From Hydractinia symbiolongicarpus (taxonomy: Eukaryota; Cnidaria; Hydrozoa; Anthoathecata; Hydractiniidae), in assembly GCF_029227915.1 (NCBI RefSeq), contig NC_079885.1:18301001-18365000 (forward strand): DNA of 64,000 nt, in the 5' to 3' direction. The position numbers were made by a program, and so were the translations under genes. The first letter of the stretch is position 1; every line of letters begins with the position of its first letter. Of the stretch, positions 38,185 to 51,431 are shown in pieces. The notes beneath the pieces were generated by a model that was given only the letters and a program-made list of their open reading frames with translations, ran no database searches and was not told the origin of the DNA.

Positions 38185-38731
38185 ATCACTAGTCTAAATG
38201 AAAAAACGTGCAGGAGGCCATACGCGGGCCTATCTCTCATCTCGCTCACAGAGACTTGGTAAGCACGGTCCACTCAATGGCTTTCCAAATGCGAAGAGTG
38301 AAGGCCGCAGACGGCAGGGGTTGAGCCAAGGGCCTTTCGGCCGTATCCCGCTCACAAGTTTTTTTTTTTTTTAGCAGAATAATACATACGAGCTAATCAA
38401 AATCGGCTCGAGGAAAGAAATAAAGTTCAGAGACAACCAAAGGAGTCGAACTGCAGTAGAAACAAACTAGATGTAACGCAAGCCACTAGTACGACGTATT
38501 GCCTACAGGGACCACACTCTCCGAGACAGCGAACGCAACTTCCTAGTGATTCACGCGAACGCACTCAACTAGGTGATGTAGATCAGAAAGGTGAAAGTCC
38601 TTGTGTCAAGTCTACACCTCACGATGCAGCACCTTTTAAGCGTCCTCTACGAACGGACACACTGGCAAGCGGCACACCACAAGCAAAGGTTAAGTCGGCT
38701 CGAAGGCACAACAGGTCGCGCCGACTTACGA

Positions 38732-38852
38732 CAACTCTGGGCTTTCTTCAGTTCACGCACAAATCTTTCGCCTTTTACTAAAGATTTCCGTGGAGAAGGC
38801 CAAAACGATGAGTATATAGACGATTTTTCTACTGTCTCGCTTCGGCGGGACG
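38732..38852 (+). ncRNA. U5: U5 snRNA copy 58
   Basis: Array consensus in U5; ACAAGCG replaces the downstream hairpin loop. Confidence 0.95.
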
Positions 38853-39400
38853 ATCACTAGTCTAAATGAAAAAACGTGCAGGAGGCCACAAGCGGGCCTA
38901 TCTCTCATCTCGCTCACAGAGACTTGGTAAGCACGGTCCACTCAATGGCTTTCCAAATGTGAAGAGTGAAGGCCGCAGACGGCAGGGGTTGAGCCAAGGG
39001 CCTTTCGGCCGTATCCCGCTCACAAGTTTTTTTTTTTTTTTAGCAGAATAATACATACGAGCTAATCAAAATCGGCTCGAGGAAAGAAATAAAGTTCAGA
39101 GACAACCAAAGGAGTCGAACTGCAGTAGAAACAAACTAGATGTAACGCAAGCCACTAGTACGACGTATTGCCTACAGGGACCACACTCTCCGAGACAGCG
39201 AACGCAACTTCCTAGTGATTCACGCGAACGCACTCAACTAGGTGATGTAGATCAGAAAGGTGAAAGTCCTTGTGTCAAGTCTACACCTCACGATGCAGCA
39301 CCTTTTAAGCGTCCTCTACGAACGGACACACTGGCAAGCGGCACACCACAAGCAAAGGTTAAGTCGGCTCGAAGGCACAACAGGTCGCGCCGACTTACGA

Positions 39401-39521
39401 CAACTCTGGGCTTTCTTCAGTTCACGCACAAATCTTTCGCCTTTTACTAAAGATTTCCGTGGAGAAGGCCAAAACGATGAGTATATAGACGATTTTTCTA
39501 CTGTCTCGCTTCGGCGGGACG
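39401..39521 (+). ncRNA. U5: U5 snRNA copy 59
   Basis: Array consensus in U5; the downstream hairpin loop is the ACAAGCG variant. Confidence 0.95.
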
Positions 39522-40069
39522 ATCACTAGTCTAAATGAAAAAACGTGCAGGAGGCCACAAGCGGGCCTATCTCTCATCTCGCTCACAGAGACTTGGTAAG
39601 CACGGTCCACTCAATGGCTTTCCAAATGCGAAGAGTGAAGGCCGCAGACGGCAGGGGTTGAGCCAAGGGCCTTTCGGCCGTATCCCGCTCACAAGTTTTT
39701 TTTTTTTTTTAGCAGAATAATACATACGAGCTAATCAAAATCGGCTCGAGGAAAGAAATAAAGTTCAGAGACAACCAAAGGAGTCGAACTGCAGTAGAAA
39801 CAAACTAGATGTAACGCAAGCCACTAGTACGACGTATTGCCTACAGGGACCACACTCTCCGAGACAGCGAACGCAACTTCCTAGTGATTCACGCGAACGC
39901 ACTCAACTAGGTGATGTAGATCAGAAAGGTGAAAGTCCTTGTGTCAAGTCTACACCTCACGATGCAGCACCTTTTAAGCGTCCTCTACGAACGGACACAC
40001 TGGCAAGCGGCACACCACAAGCAAAGGTTAAGTCGGCTCGAAGGCACAACAGGTCGCGCCGACTTACGA

Positions 40070-40190
40070 CAACTCTGGGCTTTCTTCAGTTCACGCACAA
40101 ATCTTTCGCCTTTTACTAAAGATTTCCGTGGAGAAGGCCAAAACGATGAGTATATAGACGATTTTTCTACTGTCTCGCTTCGGCGGGACG
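40070..40190 (+). ncRNA. U5: U5 snRNA copy 60
   Basis: Array consensus in U5; the downstream hairpin loop is the ATGCGCG variant shared with the unit after copy 66. Confidence 0.95.
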
Positions 40191-40736
40191 ATCACTAGTC
40201 TAAATGAAAAAACGTGCAGGAGGCCATGCGCGGGCCTATCTCTCATCTCGCTCACAAAGACTTGGTAAGCACGGTCCACTCAATGGCTTTCCAAATGCGA
40301 AGAGTGAAGGCCGCAGACGGCAGGGGTTGAGCCAAGGGCCTTTCGGCCGTATCCCGCTCACAAGTTTTTTTTTTTTTAGCAGAATAATACATACGAGCTA
40401 ATCAAAATCGGCTCGAGGAAAGAAATAAAGTTCAGAGACAACCAAAGGAGTCGAACTGCAGTAAAAACAAACTAGATGTAACGCAAGCCACTAGTACGAC
40501 GTATTGCCTACAGGGACCACACTCTCCGAGACAGCGAACGCAACTTCCTAGTGATTCACGCGAACGCACTCAACTAGGTGATGTAGATCAGAAAGGTGAA
40601 AGTCCTTGTGTCAAGTCTACACCTCACGATGCAGCACCTTTTAAGCGTCCTCTACGAACGGACACACTGGCAAGCGGAACACCACAAGCAAAGGTTAAGT
40701 CGGCTCGAAGGCACAACAGGTCGCGCCGACTTACGA

Positions 40737-40857
40737 CAACTCTGGGCTTTCTTCAGTTCACGCACAAATCTTTCGCCTTTTACTAAAGATTTCCGTGGAG
40801 AAGGCCAAAACGATGAGTATATAGACGATTTTTCTACTGTCTCGCTTCGGCGGGACG
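40737..40857 (+). ncRNA. U5: U5 snRNA copy 61
   Basis: Array consensus in U5; an upstream C-to-A change at 40678 is shared with the unit of copy 67. Confidence 0.95.
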
Positions 40858-41404
40858 ATCACTAGTCTAAATGAAAAAACGTGCAGGAGGCCATACGCGG
40901 GCCTATCTCTCATCTCGCTCACAGAGACTTGGTAAGCACGGTCCACTCAATGGCTTTCCAAATGCGAAGAGTGAAGGCCGCAGACGGCAGGGGTTGAGCC
41001 AAGGGCCTTTCGGCCGTATCCCGCTCACAAGTTTTTTTTTTTTTTAGCAGAATAATACATACGAGCTAATCAAAATCGGCTCGAGGAAAGAAATAAAGTT
41101 CAGAGACAACCAAAGGAGTCGAACTGCAGTAGAAACAAACTAGATGTAACGCAAGCCACTAGTACGACGTATTGCCTACAGGGACCACACTCTCCGAGAC
41201 AGCGAACGCAACTTCCTAGTGATTCACGCGAACGCACTCAACTAGGTGATGTAGATCAGAAAGGTGAAAGTCCTTGTGTCAAGTCTACACCTCACGATGC
41301 AGCACCTTTTAAGCGTCCTCTACGAACGGACACACTGGCAAGCGGCACACCACAAGCAAAGGTTAAGTCGGCTCGAAGGCACAACAGGTCGCGCCGACTT
41401 ACGA

Positions 41405-41525
41405 CAACTCTGGGCTTTCTTCAGTTCACGCACAAATCTTTCGCCTTTTACTAAAGATTTCCGTGGAGAAGGCCAAAACGATGAGTATATAGTCGATTTT
41501 TCTACTGTCTCGCTTCGGCGGGACG
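41405..41525 (+). ncRNA. U5: U5 snRNA copy 62, one private change
   Basis: A41493T lies just before the Sm-like tract; the tract itself is intact. Confidence 0.92.
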
Positions 41526-42071
41526 ATCACTAGTCTAAATGAAAAAACGTGCAGGAGGCCATACGCGGGCCTATCTCTCATCTCGCTCACAGAGACTTGG
41601 TAAGCACGGTCCATTCAATGGCTTTCCAAATGCGAAGAGTGAAGGCCGCAGACGGCAGGGGTTGAGCCAAGGGCCTTTCGGCCGTATCCCGCTCACAAGT
41701 TTTTTTTTTTTTAGCAGAATAATACATACGAGCTAATCAAAATCGGCTCGAGGAAAGAAATAAAGTTCAGAGACAACCAAAGGAGTCGAACTGCAGTAGA
41801 AACAAACTAGATGTAACGCAAGCCACTAGTACGACGTATTGCCTACAGGGACCACACTCTCCGAGACAGCGAACGCAACTTCCTAGTGATTCACGCGAAC
41901 GCACTTAACTAGGTGATGTAGATCAGAAAGGTGAAAGTCCTTGTGTCAAGTCTACACCTCACGATGCAGCACCTTTTAAGCGTCCTCTACGAACGGACAC
42001 ACTGGCAAGCGGCACACCACAAGCAAAGGTTAAGTCGGCTCGAAGGCACAACAGGTCGCGCCGACTTACGA

Positions 42072-42192
42072 CAACTCTGGGATTTCTTCAGTTCACGCAC
42101 AAATCTTTCGCCTTTTACTAAAGATTTCCGTGGAGAAGGCCAAAACGATGAGTATATAGACGATTTTTCTACTGTCTCGCTTCGGCGGGACG
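42072..42192 (+). ncRNA. U5: U5 snRNA copy 63, lower-helix variant
   Basis: C42082A, the same change as copy 56. Confidence 0.9.
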
Positions 42193-42739
42193 ATCACTAG
42201 TCTAAATGAAAAAACGTGCAGGAGGCCATACGCGGGCCTATCTCTCATTTCGCTCACAGAGACTTGGTAAGCACGGTCCACTCAATGGCTTTCCAAATGC
42301 GAAGAGTGAAGGCCGCAGACGGCAGGGGTTGAGCCAAGGGCCTTTCGGCCGTATCCCGCTCACAAGTTTTTTTTTTTTTTAGCAGAATAATACATACGAG
42401 CTAATCAAAATCGGCTTGAGGAAAGAAATAAAGTTCAGAGACAACCAAAGGAGTCGAACTGCAGTAGAAACAAACTAGATGTAACGCAAGCCACTAGTAC
42501 GACGTATTGCCTACAGGGACCACACTCTCCGAGACAGCGAACGCAACTTCCTAGTGATTCACGCGAACGCACTCAACTAGGTGATGTAGATCAGAAAGGT
42601 GAAAGTCCTTGTGTCAAGTCTACACCTCACGATGCAGCACCTTTTAAGCGTCCTCTACGAACGGACACACTGGCAAGCGGCACACCACAAGCAAAGGTTA
42701 AGTCGGCTCGAAGGCACAACAGGTCGCGCCGACTTACGA

Positions 42740-42860
42740 CAACTCTGGGCTCTCTTCAGTTCACGCACAAATCTTTCGCCTTTTACTAAAGATTTCCGTG
42801 GAGAAGGCCAAAACGATGAGTATATAGACGATTTTTCTACTGTCTCGCTTCGGCGGGACG
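42740..42860 (+). ncRNA. U5: U5 snRNA copy 64, lower-helix variant
   Basis: T42752C, the same change as copy 57. Confidence 0.9.
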
Positions 42861-43408
42861 ATCACTAGTCTAAATGAAAAAACGTGCAGGAGGCCATACG
42901 CGGGCCTATCTCTCATCTCGCTCACAGAGACTTGGTAAGCACGGTCCACTCAATGGCTTTCCAAATGCGAAGAGTGAAGGCCGCAGACGGCAGGGGTTGA
43001 GCCAAGGGCCTTTCGGCCGTATCCCGCTCACAAGTTTTTTTTTTTTTTTAGCAGAATAATACATACGAGCTAATCAAAATCGGCTCGAGGAAAGAAATAA
43101 AGTTCAGAGACAACCAAAGGAGTCGAACTGCAGTAGAAACAAACTAGATGTAACGCAAGCCACTAGTACGACGTATTGCCTACAGGGACCACACTCTCCG
43201 AGACAGCGAACGCAACTTCCTAGTGATTCACGCGAACGCACTCAACTAGGTGATGTAGATCAGAAAGGTGAAAGTCCTTGTGTCAAGTCTACACCTCACG
43301 ATGCAGCACCTTTTAAGCGTCCTCTACGAACGGACACACTGGCAAGCGGCACACCACAAGCAAAGGTTAAGTCGGCTCGAAGGCACAACAGGTCGCGCCG
43401 ACTTACGA

Positions 43409-43529
43409 CAACTCTGGGCTTTCTTCAGTTCACGCACAAATCTTTCGCCTTTTACTAAAGATTTCCGTGGAGAAGGCCAAAACGATGAGTATATAGACGA
43501 TTTTTCTACTGTCTCGCTTCGGCGGGACG
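43409..43529 (+). ncRNA. U5: U5 snRNA copy 65
   Basis: Array consensus in U5; the ACAAGCG hairpin loop follows. Confidence 0.95.
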
Positions 43530-44077
43530 ATCACTAGTCTAAATGAAAAAACGTGCAGGAGGCCACAAGCGGGCCTATCTCTCATCTCGCTCACAGAGAC
43601 TTGGTAAGCACGGTCCACTCAATGGCTTTCCAAATGCGAAGAGTGAAGGCCGCAGACGGCAGGGGTTGAGCCAAGGGCCTTTCGGCCGTATCCCGCTCAC
43701 AAGTTTTTTTTTTTTTTTAGCAGAATAATACATACGAGCTAATCAAAATCGGCTCGAGGAAAGAAATAAAGTTCAGAGACAACCAAAGGAGTCGAACTGC
43801 AGTAGAAACAAACTAGATGTAACGCAAGCCACTAGTACGACGTATTGCCTACAGGGACCACACTCTCCGAGACAGCGAACGCAACTTCCTAGTGATTCAC
43901 GCGAACGCACTCAACTAGGTGATGTAGATCAGAAAGGTGAAAGTCCTTGTGTCAAGTCTACACCTCACGATGCAGCACCTTTTAAGCGTCCTCTACGAAC
44001 GGACACACTGGCAAGCGGCACACCACAAGCAAAGGTTAAGTCGGCTCGAAGGCACAACAGGTCGCGCCGACTTACGA

Positions 44078-44198
44078 CAACTCTGGGCTTTCTTCAGTTC
44101 ACGCACAAATCTTTCGCCTTTTACTAAAGATTTCCGTGGAGAAGGCCAAAACGATGAGTATATAGACGATTTTTCTACTGTCTCGCTTCGGCGGGACG
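44078..44198 (+). ncRNA. U5: U5 snRNA copy 66
   Basis: Array consensus in U5; the ATGCGCG hairpin loop follows. Confidence 0.95.
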
Positions 44199-44745
44199 AT
44201 CACTAGTCTAAATGAAAAAACGTGCAGGAGGCCATGCGCGGGCCTATCTCTCATCTCGCTCACAAAGACTTGGTAAGCACGGTCCACTCAATGGCTTTCC
44301 AAATGCGAAGAGTGAAGGCCGCAGACGGCAGGGGTTGAGCCAAGGGCCTTTCGGCCGTATCCCGCTCACAAGTTTTTTTTTTTTTTAGCAGAATAATACA
44401 TACGAGCTAATCAAAATCGGCTCGAGGAAAGAAATAAAGTTCAGAGACAACCAAAGGAGTCGAACTGCAGTAAAAACAAACTAGATGTAACGCAAGCCAC
44501 TAGTACGACGTATTGCCTACAGGGACCACACTCTCCGAGACAGCGAACGCAACTTCCTAGTGATTCACGCGAACGCACTCAACTAGGTGATGTAGATCAG
44601 AAAGGTGAAAGTCCTTGTGTCAAGTCTACACCTCACGATGCAGCACCTTTTAAGCGTCCTCTACGAACGGACACACTGGCAAGCGGAACACCACAAGCAA
44701 AGGTTAAGTCGGCTCGAAGGCACAACAGGTCGCGCCGACTTACGA

Positions 44746-44865
44746 CAACTCTGGGCTTTCTTCAGTTCACGACAAATCTTTCGCCTTTTACTAAAGATTT
44801 CCGTGGAGAAGGCCAAAACGATGAGTATATAGACGATTTTTCTACTGTCTCGCTTCGGCGGGACG
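44746..44865 (+). ncRNA. U5: U5 snRNA copy 67, one-base deletion
   Basis: One base is missing near 44770 in the single-stranded stretch between the lower and upper helices (CACGAC instead of CACGCAC), giving 120 nt. All helices, loop I and the Sm tract are intact. Confidence 0.88.
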
Positions 44866-45412
44866 ATCACTAGTCTAAATGAAAAAACGTGCAGGAGGCC
44901 ATACGCGGGCCTATCTCTCATCTCGCTCACAGAGACTTGGTAAGCACGGTCCACTCAAGGGCTTTCCAAATGCGAAGAGTGAAGGCCGCAGACGGCAGGG
45001 GTTGAGCCAAGGGCCTTTCGGCCGTATCCCGCTCACAAGTTTTTTTTTTTTTTAGCAGAATAATACATACGAGCTAATCAAAATCGGCTCGAGGAAAGAA
45101 ATAAAGTTCAGAGACAACCAAAGGAGTCGAACTGCAGTAGAAACAAACTAGATGTAACGCAAGCCACTAGTACGACGTATTGCCTACAGGGACCACACTC
45201 TCCGAGACAGCGAACGCAACTTCCTAGTGATTCACGCGAACGCACTCAACTAGGTGATGTAGATCAGAAAGGTGAAAGTCCTTGTGTCAAGTCTACACCT
45301 CACGATGCAGCACCTTTTAAGCGTCCTCTACGAACGGACACACTGGCAAGCGGCACACCACAAGCAAAGGTTAAGTCGGCTCGAAGGCACAACAGGTCGC
45401 GCCGACTTACGA

Positions 45413-45533
45413 CAACTCTTTGCTTTCTTCAGTTCACGCACAAATCTTTCGCCTTTTACTAAAGATTTCCGTGGAGAAGGCCAAAACGATGAGTATATAG
45501 ACGATTTTTCTACTGTCTGGCTTCGGCGGGACG
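45413..45533 (+). ncRNA. U5: U5 snRNA copy 68, UU variant with broken 3' hairpin
   Basis: GG at 45420-45421 is TT, which loses the end pair of the lower helix; this marks the UU family seen again after 56 kb. C45519G also breaks a C-G pair in the 3' hairpin. Confidence 0.85.
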
Positions 45534-46081
45534 ATCACTAGTCTAAATGAAAAAACGTGCAAGAGGCCATACGCGGGCCTATCTCTCATCTCGCTCACAG
45601 AGACTTGGTAAGCACGGTCCACTCAATGGCTTTCCAAATGCGAAGAGTGAAGGCCGCAGACGGCAGGGGTTGAGCCAAGGGCCTTTCGGCCGTATCCCGC
45701 TCACAAGTTTTTTTTTTTTTTTAGCAGAATAATACATACGAGCTAATCAAAATCGGCTCGAGGAAAGAAATAAAGTTCAGAGACAACCAAAGGAGTCGAA
45801 CTGCAGTAGAAACAAACTAGATGTAACGCAAGCCACTAGTACGACGTATTGCCTACAGGGACCACACTCTCCGAGACAGCGAACGCAACTTCCTAGTGAT
45901 TCACGCGAACGCACTCAACTAGGTGATGTAGATCAGAAAGGTGAAAGTCCTTGTGTCAAGTCTACACCTCACGATGCAGCACCTTTTAAGCGTCCTCTAC
46001 GAACGGACACACTGGCAAGCGGCACACCACAAGCAAAGGTTAAGTCGGCTCGAAGGCACAACAGGTCGCGCCGACTTACGA

Positions 46082-46202
46082 CAACTCTGGGCTTTCTTCA
46101 GTTCACGCACAAATCTTTCGCCTTTTACTAAAGATTTCCGTGGAGAAGGCCAAAACGATGAGTATATAGACGATTTTTCTACTGTCTCGCTTCGGCGGGA
46201 CG
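46082..46202 (+). ncRNA. U5: U5 snRNA copy 69
   Basis: Array consensus. Confidence 0.95.
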
Positions 46203-46750
46203 ATCACTAGTCTAAATGAAAAAACGTGCAGGAGGCCATACGCGGGCCTATCTCTCATCTCGCTCACAGAGACTTGGTAAGCACGGTCCACTCAATGGCT
46301 TTCGAAATGCGAAGAGTGAAGGCCGCAGACGGCAGGGGTTGAGCCAAGGGCCTTTCGGCCGTATCCCGCTCACAAGTTTTTTTTTTTTTTTAGCAGAATA
46401 ATACATACGAGATAATCAAAATCGGCTCGAGGAAAGAAATAAAGTTTAGAGACAACCAAAGGAGTCGAACTGCAGTAGAAACAAACTAAATGTAACGCAA
46501 GCCACTAGTACGACGTATTGCCTACAGGGACCACACTCTCCGAGACAGCGAACGCAACTTCCTAGTGATTCACGCGAACGCACTCAACTAGGTGATGTAG
46601 ATCAGAAAGGTGAAAGTCCTTGTGTCAAGTCTACACCTCACGATGCAGCACCTTTTAAGCGTCCTCTACGAACGGACACACTGGCAAGCGGCACACCACA
46701 AGCAAAGGTTAAGTCGGCTCGAAGGCACAACAGGTCGCGCCGACTTACGA

Positions 46751-46871
46751 CAGCTCTGGGCTTTCTTCAGTTCACGCACAAATCTTTTGCCTTTTACTAA
46801 AGATTTCCGTGGAGAAGGCCAAAACGATGAGTATATAGACGATTTTTCTACTGTCTCGCTTCGGCGGGACG
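46751..46871 (+). ncRNA. U5: U5 snRNA copy 70, linked two-change family
   Basis: A46753G (5' stem A-U becomes G-U) and C46788T (first base of the 11-nt loop I). These two changes always occur together, in seven copies between 46.7 and 54.2 kb. Confidence 0.9.
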
Positions 46872-47419
46872 ATCACTAGTCTAAATGAAAAAACGTGCAG
46901 GAGGCCATACGCGGGCCTATCTCTCATCTCGCTCACAGAGACTTGGTAAGCACGGTCTACTCAATGGCTTTCCAAATGCGAAGAGTGAAGGCCGCAGACG
47001 GCAGGGGTTGAGCCAAGGGCCTTTTGGCCGTATCCCGCTCACAAGTTTTTTTTTTTTTTTAGCAGAATAATACATACGAGCTAATCAAAATCGGCTCGAG
47101 GAAAGAAATAAAGTTCAGAGACAACCAAAGGAGTCGAACTGCAGTAGAAACAAACTAGATGTAACGCAAGCCACTAGTACGACGTATTGCCTACAGGGAC
47201 CACACTCTCCGAGACAGCGAACGCAACTTCCTAGTGATTCACGCGAACGCACTCAACTAGGTGATGTAGATCAGAAAAATGAAAGTCCTTGTGTCAAGTC
47301 TACACCTCACGATGCAGCACCTTTTAAGCGTCCTCTACGAACGGACACACTGGCAAGCGGCACACCACAAGCAAAGGTTAAGTCGGCTCGAAGGCACAAC
47401 AGGTCGCGCCGACTTACGA

Positions 47420-47540
47420 CAACTCTGGGCTTTCTTCAGTTCACGCACAAATCTTTCGCCTTTTACTAAAGATTTCCGTGGAGAAAGCCAAAACGATGAG
47501 TATATAGACGATTTTTCTACTGTCTCGCTTCGGCGGGACG
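47420..47540 (+). ncRNA. U5: U5 snRNA copy 71, G-to-A in lower helix
   Basis: G47486A turns a G-U wobble into an A-U pair, so the fold is kept. Shared with copies 74 and 80. Confidence 0.93.
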
Positions 47541-48087
47541 ATCACTAGTCTAAATGAAAAAACGTGCAGGAGGCCATACGCGGGCCTATCTCTCATCTCG
47601 CTCACAGAGACTTGGTAAGCACGGTCCACTCAATGGCTTTCCAAATGCGAAGAGTGAAGGCCGCAGACGGCAGGGGTTGAGCCAAGGGCCTTTCGGCCGT
47701 ATCCCGCTCACAAGTTTTTTTTTTTTTTAGCAGAATAATACATACGAGCTAATCAAAATCGGCTCGAGGAAAGAAATAAAGTTCAGAGACAACCAAAGGA
47801 GTCGAACTGCAGTAGAAACAAACTAAATGTAACGCAAGCCACTAGTACGACGTATTGCCTACAGGGACCACACTCTCCGAGACAGCGAACGCAACTTCCT
47901 AGTGATTCACGCGAACGCACTCAACTAGGTGATGTAGATCAGAAAGGTGAAAGTCCTTGTGTCAAGTCTACACCTCACGATGCAGCACCTTTTAAGCGTC
48001 CTCTACGAACGGACACACTGGCAAGCGGCACACCACAAGCAAAGGTTAAGTCGGCTCGAAGGCACAACAGGTCGCGCCGACTTACGA

Positions 48088-48208
48088 CAGCTCTGGGCTT
48101 TCTTCAGTTCACGCACAAATCTTTTGCCTTTTACTAAAGATTTCCGTGGAGAAGGCCAAAACGATGAGTATATAGACGATTTTTCTACTGTCTCGCTTCG
48201 GCGGGACG
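48088..48208 (+). ncRNA. U5: U5 snRNA copy 72, linked two-change family
   Basis: A48090G and C48125T. Confidence 0.9.
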
Positions 48209-48756
48209 ATCACTAGTCTAAATGAAAAAACGTGCAGGAGGCCATACGCGGGCCTATATCTCATCTCGCTCACAGAGACTTGGTAAGCACGGTCCACTCA
48301 ATGGCTTTCCAAATGCGAAGAGTGAAGGCCGCAGACGGCAGGGGTTGAGCCAAGGGCCTTTCGGCCGTATCCCGCTCACAAGTTTTTTTTTTTTTTTAGC
48401 AGAATAATACATACGAGATAATCAAAATCGGCTCGAGGAAAGAAATAAAGTTTAGAGACAACCAAAGGAGTCGAACTGCAGTAGAAACAAACTAAATGTA
48501 ACGCAAGCCACTAGTACGACGTATTGCCTACAGGGACCACACTCTCCGAGACAGCGAACGCAACTTCCTAGTGATTCACGCGAACGCACTCAACTAGGTG
48601 ATGTAGATCAGAATGGTGAAAGTCCTTGTGTCAAGTCTACACCTCACGATGCAGCACCTTTTAAGCGTCCTCTACGAACGGACACACTGGCAAGCGGCAC
48701 ACCACAAGCAAAGGTTAAGTCGGCTCGAAGGCACAACAGGTCGCGCCGACTTACGA

Positions 48757-48877
48757 CAGCTCTGGGCTTTCTTCAGTTCACGCACAAATCTTTTGCCTTT
48801 TACTAAAGATTTCCGTGGAGAAGGCCAAAACGATGAGTATATAGACGATTTTTCTACTGTCTCGCTTCGGCGGGACG
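48757..48877 (+). ncRNA. U5: U5 snRNA copy 73, linked two-change family
   Basis: A48759G and C48794T. It directly follows another member of the family, breaking the usual alternation. Confidence 0.9.
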
Positions 48878-49425
48878 ATCACTAGTCTAAATGAAAAAAC
48901 GTGCAGGAGGCCATACGCGGGCCTATCTCTCATCTCGCTCACAGAGACTTGGTAAGCACGGTCTACTCAATGGCTTTCCAAATGCGAAGAGTGAAGGCCG
49001 CAGACGGCAGGGGTTGAGCCAAGGGCCTTTTGGCCGTATCCCGCTCACAAGTTTTTTTTTTTTTTTAGCAGAATAATACATACGAGCTAATCAAAATCGG
49101 CTCGAGGAAGGAAATAAAGTTCAGAGACAACCAAAGGAGTCGAACTGCAGTAGAAACAAACTAGATGTAACGCAAGCCACTAGTACGACGTATTGCCTAC
49201 AGGGACCACACTCTCCGAGACAGCGAACACAACTTCCTAGTGATTCACGCGAACGCACTCAACTAGGTGATGTAGATCAGAAAAATGAAAGTCCTTGTGT
49301 CAAGTCTACACCCCACGATGCAGCACCTTTTAAGCGTCCTCTACGAACGGACACACTGGCAAGCGGCACACCACAAGCAAAGGTTAAGTCGGCTCGAAGG
49401 CACAACAGGTCGCGCCGACTTACGA

Positions 49426-49546
49426 CAACTCTGGGCTTTCTTCAGTTCACGCACAAATCTTTCGCCTTTTACTAAAGATTTCCGTGGAGAAAGCCAAAAC
49501 GATGAGTATATAGACGATTTGTCTACTGTCTCGCTTCGGCGGGACG
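49426..49546 (+). ncRNA. U5: U5 snRNA copy 74, Sm tract interrupted
   Basis: T49521G interrupts the U run of the Sm site (GAUUUGUCU). G49492A is the neutral helix change of copies 71 and 80. Loss of the Sm U run would be expected to prevent Sm ring assembly, so this is probably a dead copy. Confidence 0.78.
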
Positions 49547-50094
49547 ATCACTAGTCTAAATGAAAAAACGTGCAGGAGGCCATACGCGGGCCTATCTCTC
49601 ATCTCGCTCACAGAGACTTGGTAAGCACGGTCCACTCAATCGCTTTCCAAATGCGAAGAGTGAAGGCCGCAGACGGCAGGGGTTGAGCCAAGGGCCTTTC
49701 GGCCGTATCCCGCTCACAAGTTTTTTTTTTTTTTTAGCAGAATAATACATACGAGCTAATCAAAATCGGCTCGAGGAAAGAAATAAAGTTTAGAGACAAC
49801 CAAAGGAGTCGAACTGCAGTAGAAACAAACTAAATGTAACGCAAGCCACTAGTACGACGTATTGCCTACAGGGACCACACTCTCCGAGACAGCGAACGCA
49901 ACTTCCTAGTGATTCACGCGAACGCACTCAACTAGGTGATGTAGATCAGAAAGGTGAAAGTCCTTGTGTCAAGTCTACACCTCACGATGCAGCACCTTTT
50001 AAGCGTCCTCTACGAACGGACACACTGGCAAGCGGCACACCACAAGCAAAGGTTAAGTCGGCTCGAAGGCACAACAGGTCGCGCCGACTTACGA

Positions 50095-50215
50095 CAGCTC
50101 TGGGCTTTCTTCAGTTCACGCACAAATCTTTTGCCTTTTACTAAAGATTTCCGTGGAGAAGGCCAAAACGATGAGTATATAGACGATTTTTCTACTGTCT
50201 CGCTTCGGCGGGACG
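50095..50215 (+). ncRNA. U5: U5 snRNA copy 75, linked two-change family
   Basis: A50097G and C50132T. Confidence 0.9.
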
Positions 50216-50763
50216 ATCACTAGTCTAAATGAAAAAACGTGCAGGAGGCCATACGCGGGCCTATATCTCATCTCGCTCACAGAGACTTGATAAGCACGGT
50301 CCACTCAATGGCTTTCCAAATGCGAAGAGTGAAGGCCGCAGACGGCAGGGGTTGAGCCAAGGGCCTTTCGGCCGTATCCCGCTCACAAGTTTTTTTTTTT
50401 TTTTAGCAGAATAATACATACGAGCTAATCAAAATCGGCTCGAGGAAAGAAATAAAGTTCAGAGACAACCAAAGGAGTCGAACTGCAGTAGAAACAAACT
50501 AGATGTAACGCAAGCCACTAGTACGACGTATTGCCTACAGGGACCACACTCTCCGAGACAGCGAACGCAACTTCCTAGTGATTCACGCGAACGCACTCAA
50601 CTAGGTGATGTAGATCAGAAAGGTGAAAGTCCTTGTGTCAAGTCTACACCTCACGATGCAGCACCTTTTAAGCGTCCTCTACGAACGGACACACTGGCAA
50701 GCGGCACACCACAAGCAAAGGTTAAGTCGGCTCGAAGGCACAACAGGTCGCGCCGACTTACGA

Positions 50764-50884
50764 CAACTCTGGGCTTTCTTCAGTTCACGCACAAATCTTT
50801 CGCCTTTTACTAAAGATTTCCGTGGAGAAGGCCAAAACGATGAGTATATAGACGATTTTTCTACTGTCTCGCTTCGGCGGGACG
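50764..50884 (+). ncRNA. U5: U5 snRNA copy 76
   Basis: Array consensus. Confidence 0.95.
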
Positions 50885-51431
50885 ATCACTAGTCTAAATG
50901 AAAAAACGTGCAGGAGGCCATACGCGGGCCTATCTCTCATCTCGCTCACAGAGACTTGGTAAGCACGGTCCACTCAATGGCTTTCCAAATGCGAAGAGTG
51001 AAGGCCGCAGACGGCAGGGGTTGAGCCAAGGGCCTTTCGGCCGTATCCCGCTCACAAGTTTTTTTTTTTTTTAGCAGAATAATACATACGAGCTAATCAA
51101 AATCGGCTCGAGGAAAGAAATAAAGTTTAGAGACAACCAAAGGAGTCGAACTGCAGTAGAAACAAACTAAATGTAACGCAAGCCACTAGTACGACGTATT
51201 GCCTACAGGGACCACACTCTCCGAGACAGCGAACGCAACTTCCTAGTGATTCACGCGAACGCACTCAACTAGGTGATGTAGATCAGAAAGGTGAAAGTCC
51301 TTGTGTCAAGTCTACACCTCACGATGCAGCACCTTTTAAGCGTCCTCTACGAACGGACACACTGGCAAGCGGCACACCACAAGCAAAGGTTAAGTCGGCT
51401 CGAAGGCACAACAGGTCGCGCCGACTTACGA

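Larger units (their letters stand above)
36861..40860 (+). repeat. Higher-order block A of units
   Basis: Units carry, in order: the GTCCATTC variant (36929), lower-helix changes C37406A and T38076C, the ACAAGCG hairpin loop twice, the ATGCGCG loop with ACAAAGAC, a GTAAAAAC change, and the C-to-A change at 40678. The same markers recur in the same order in block B. Confidence 0.8.
41539..44868 (+). repeat. Higher-order block B, repeat of block A lacking one unit
   Basis: Repeats block A's markers (GTCCATTC, C42082A, T42752C, ACAAGCG loop, ATGCGCG loop, GTAAAAAC, upstream C-to-A). There is only one ACAAGCG unit, so the offset from block A falls from seven units to six part way along. This fits unequal crossing-over. 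Confidence 0.8.
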
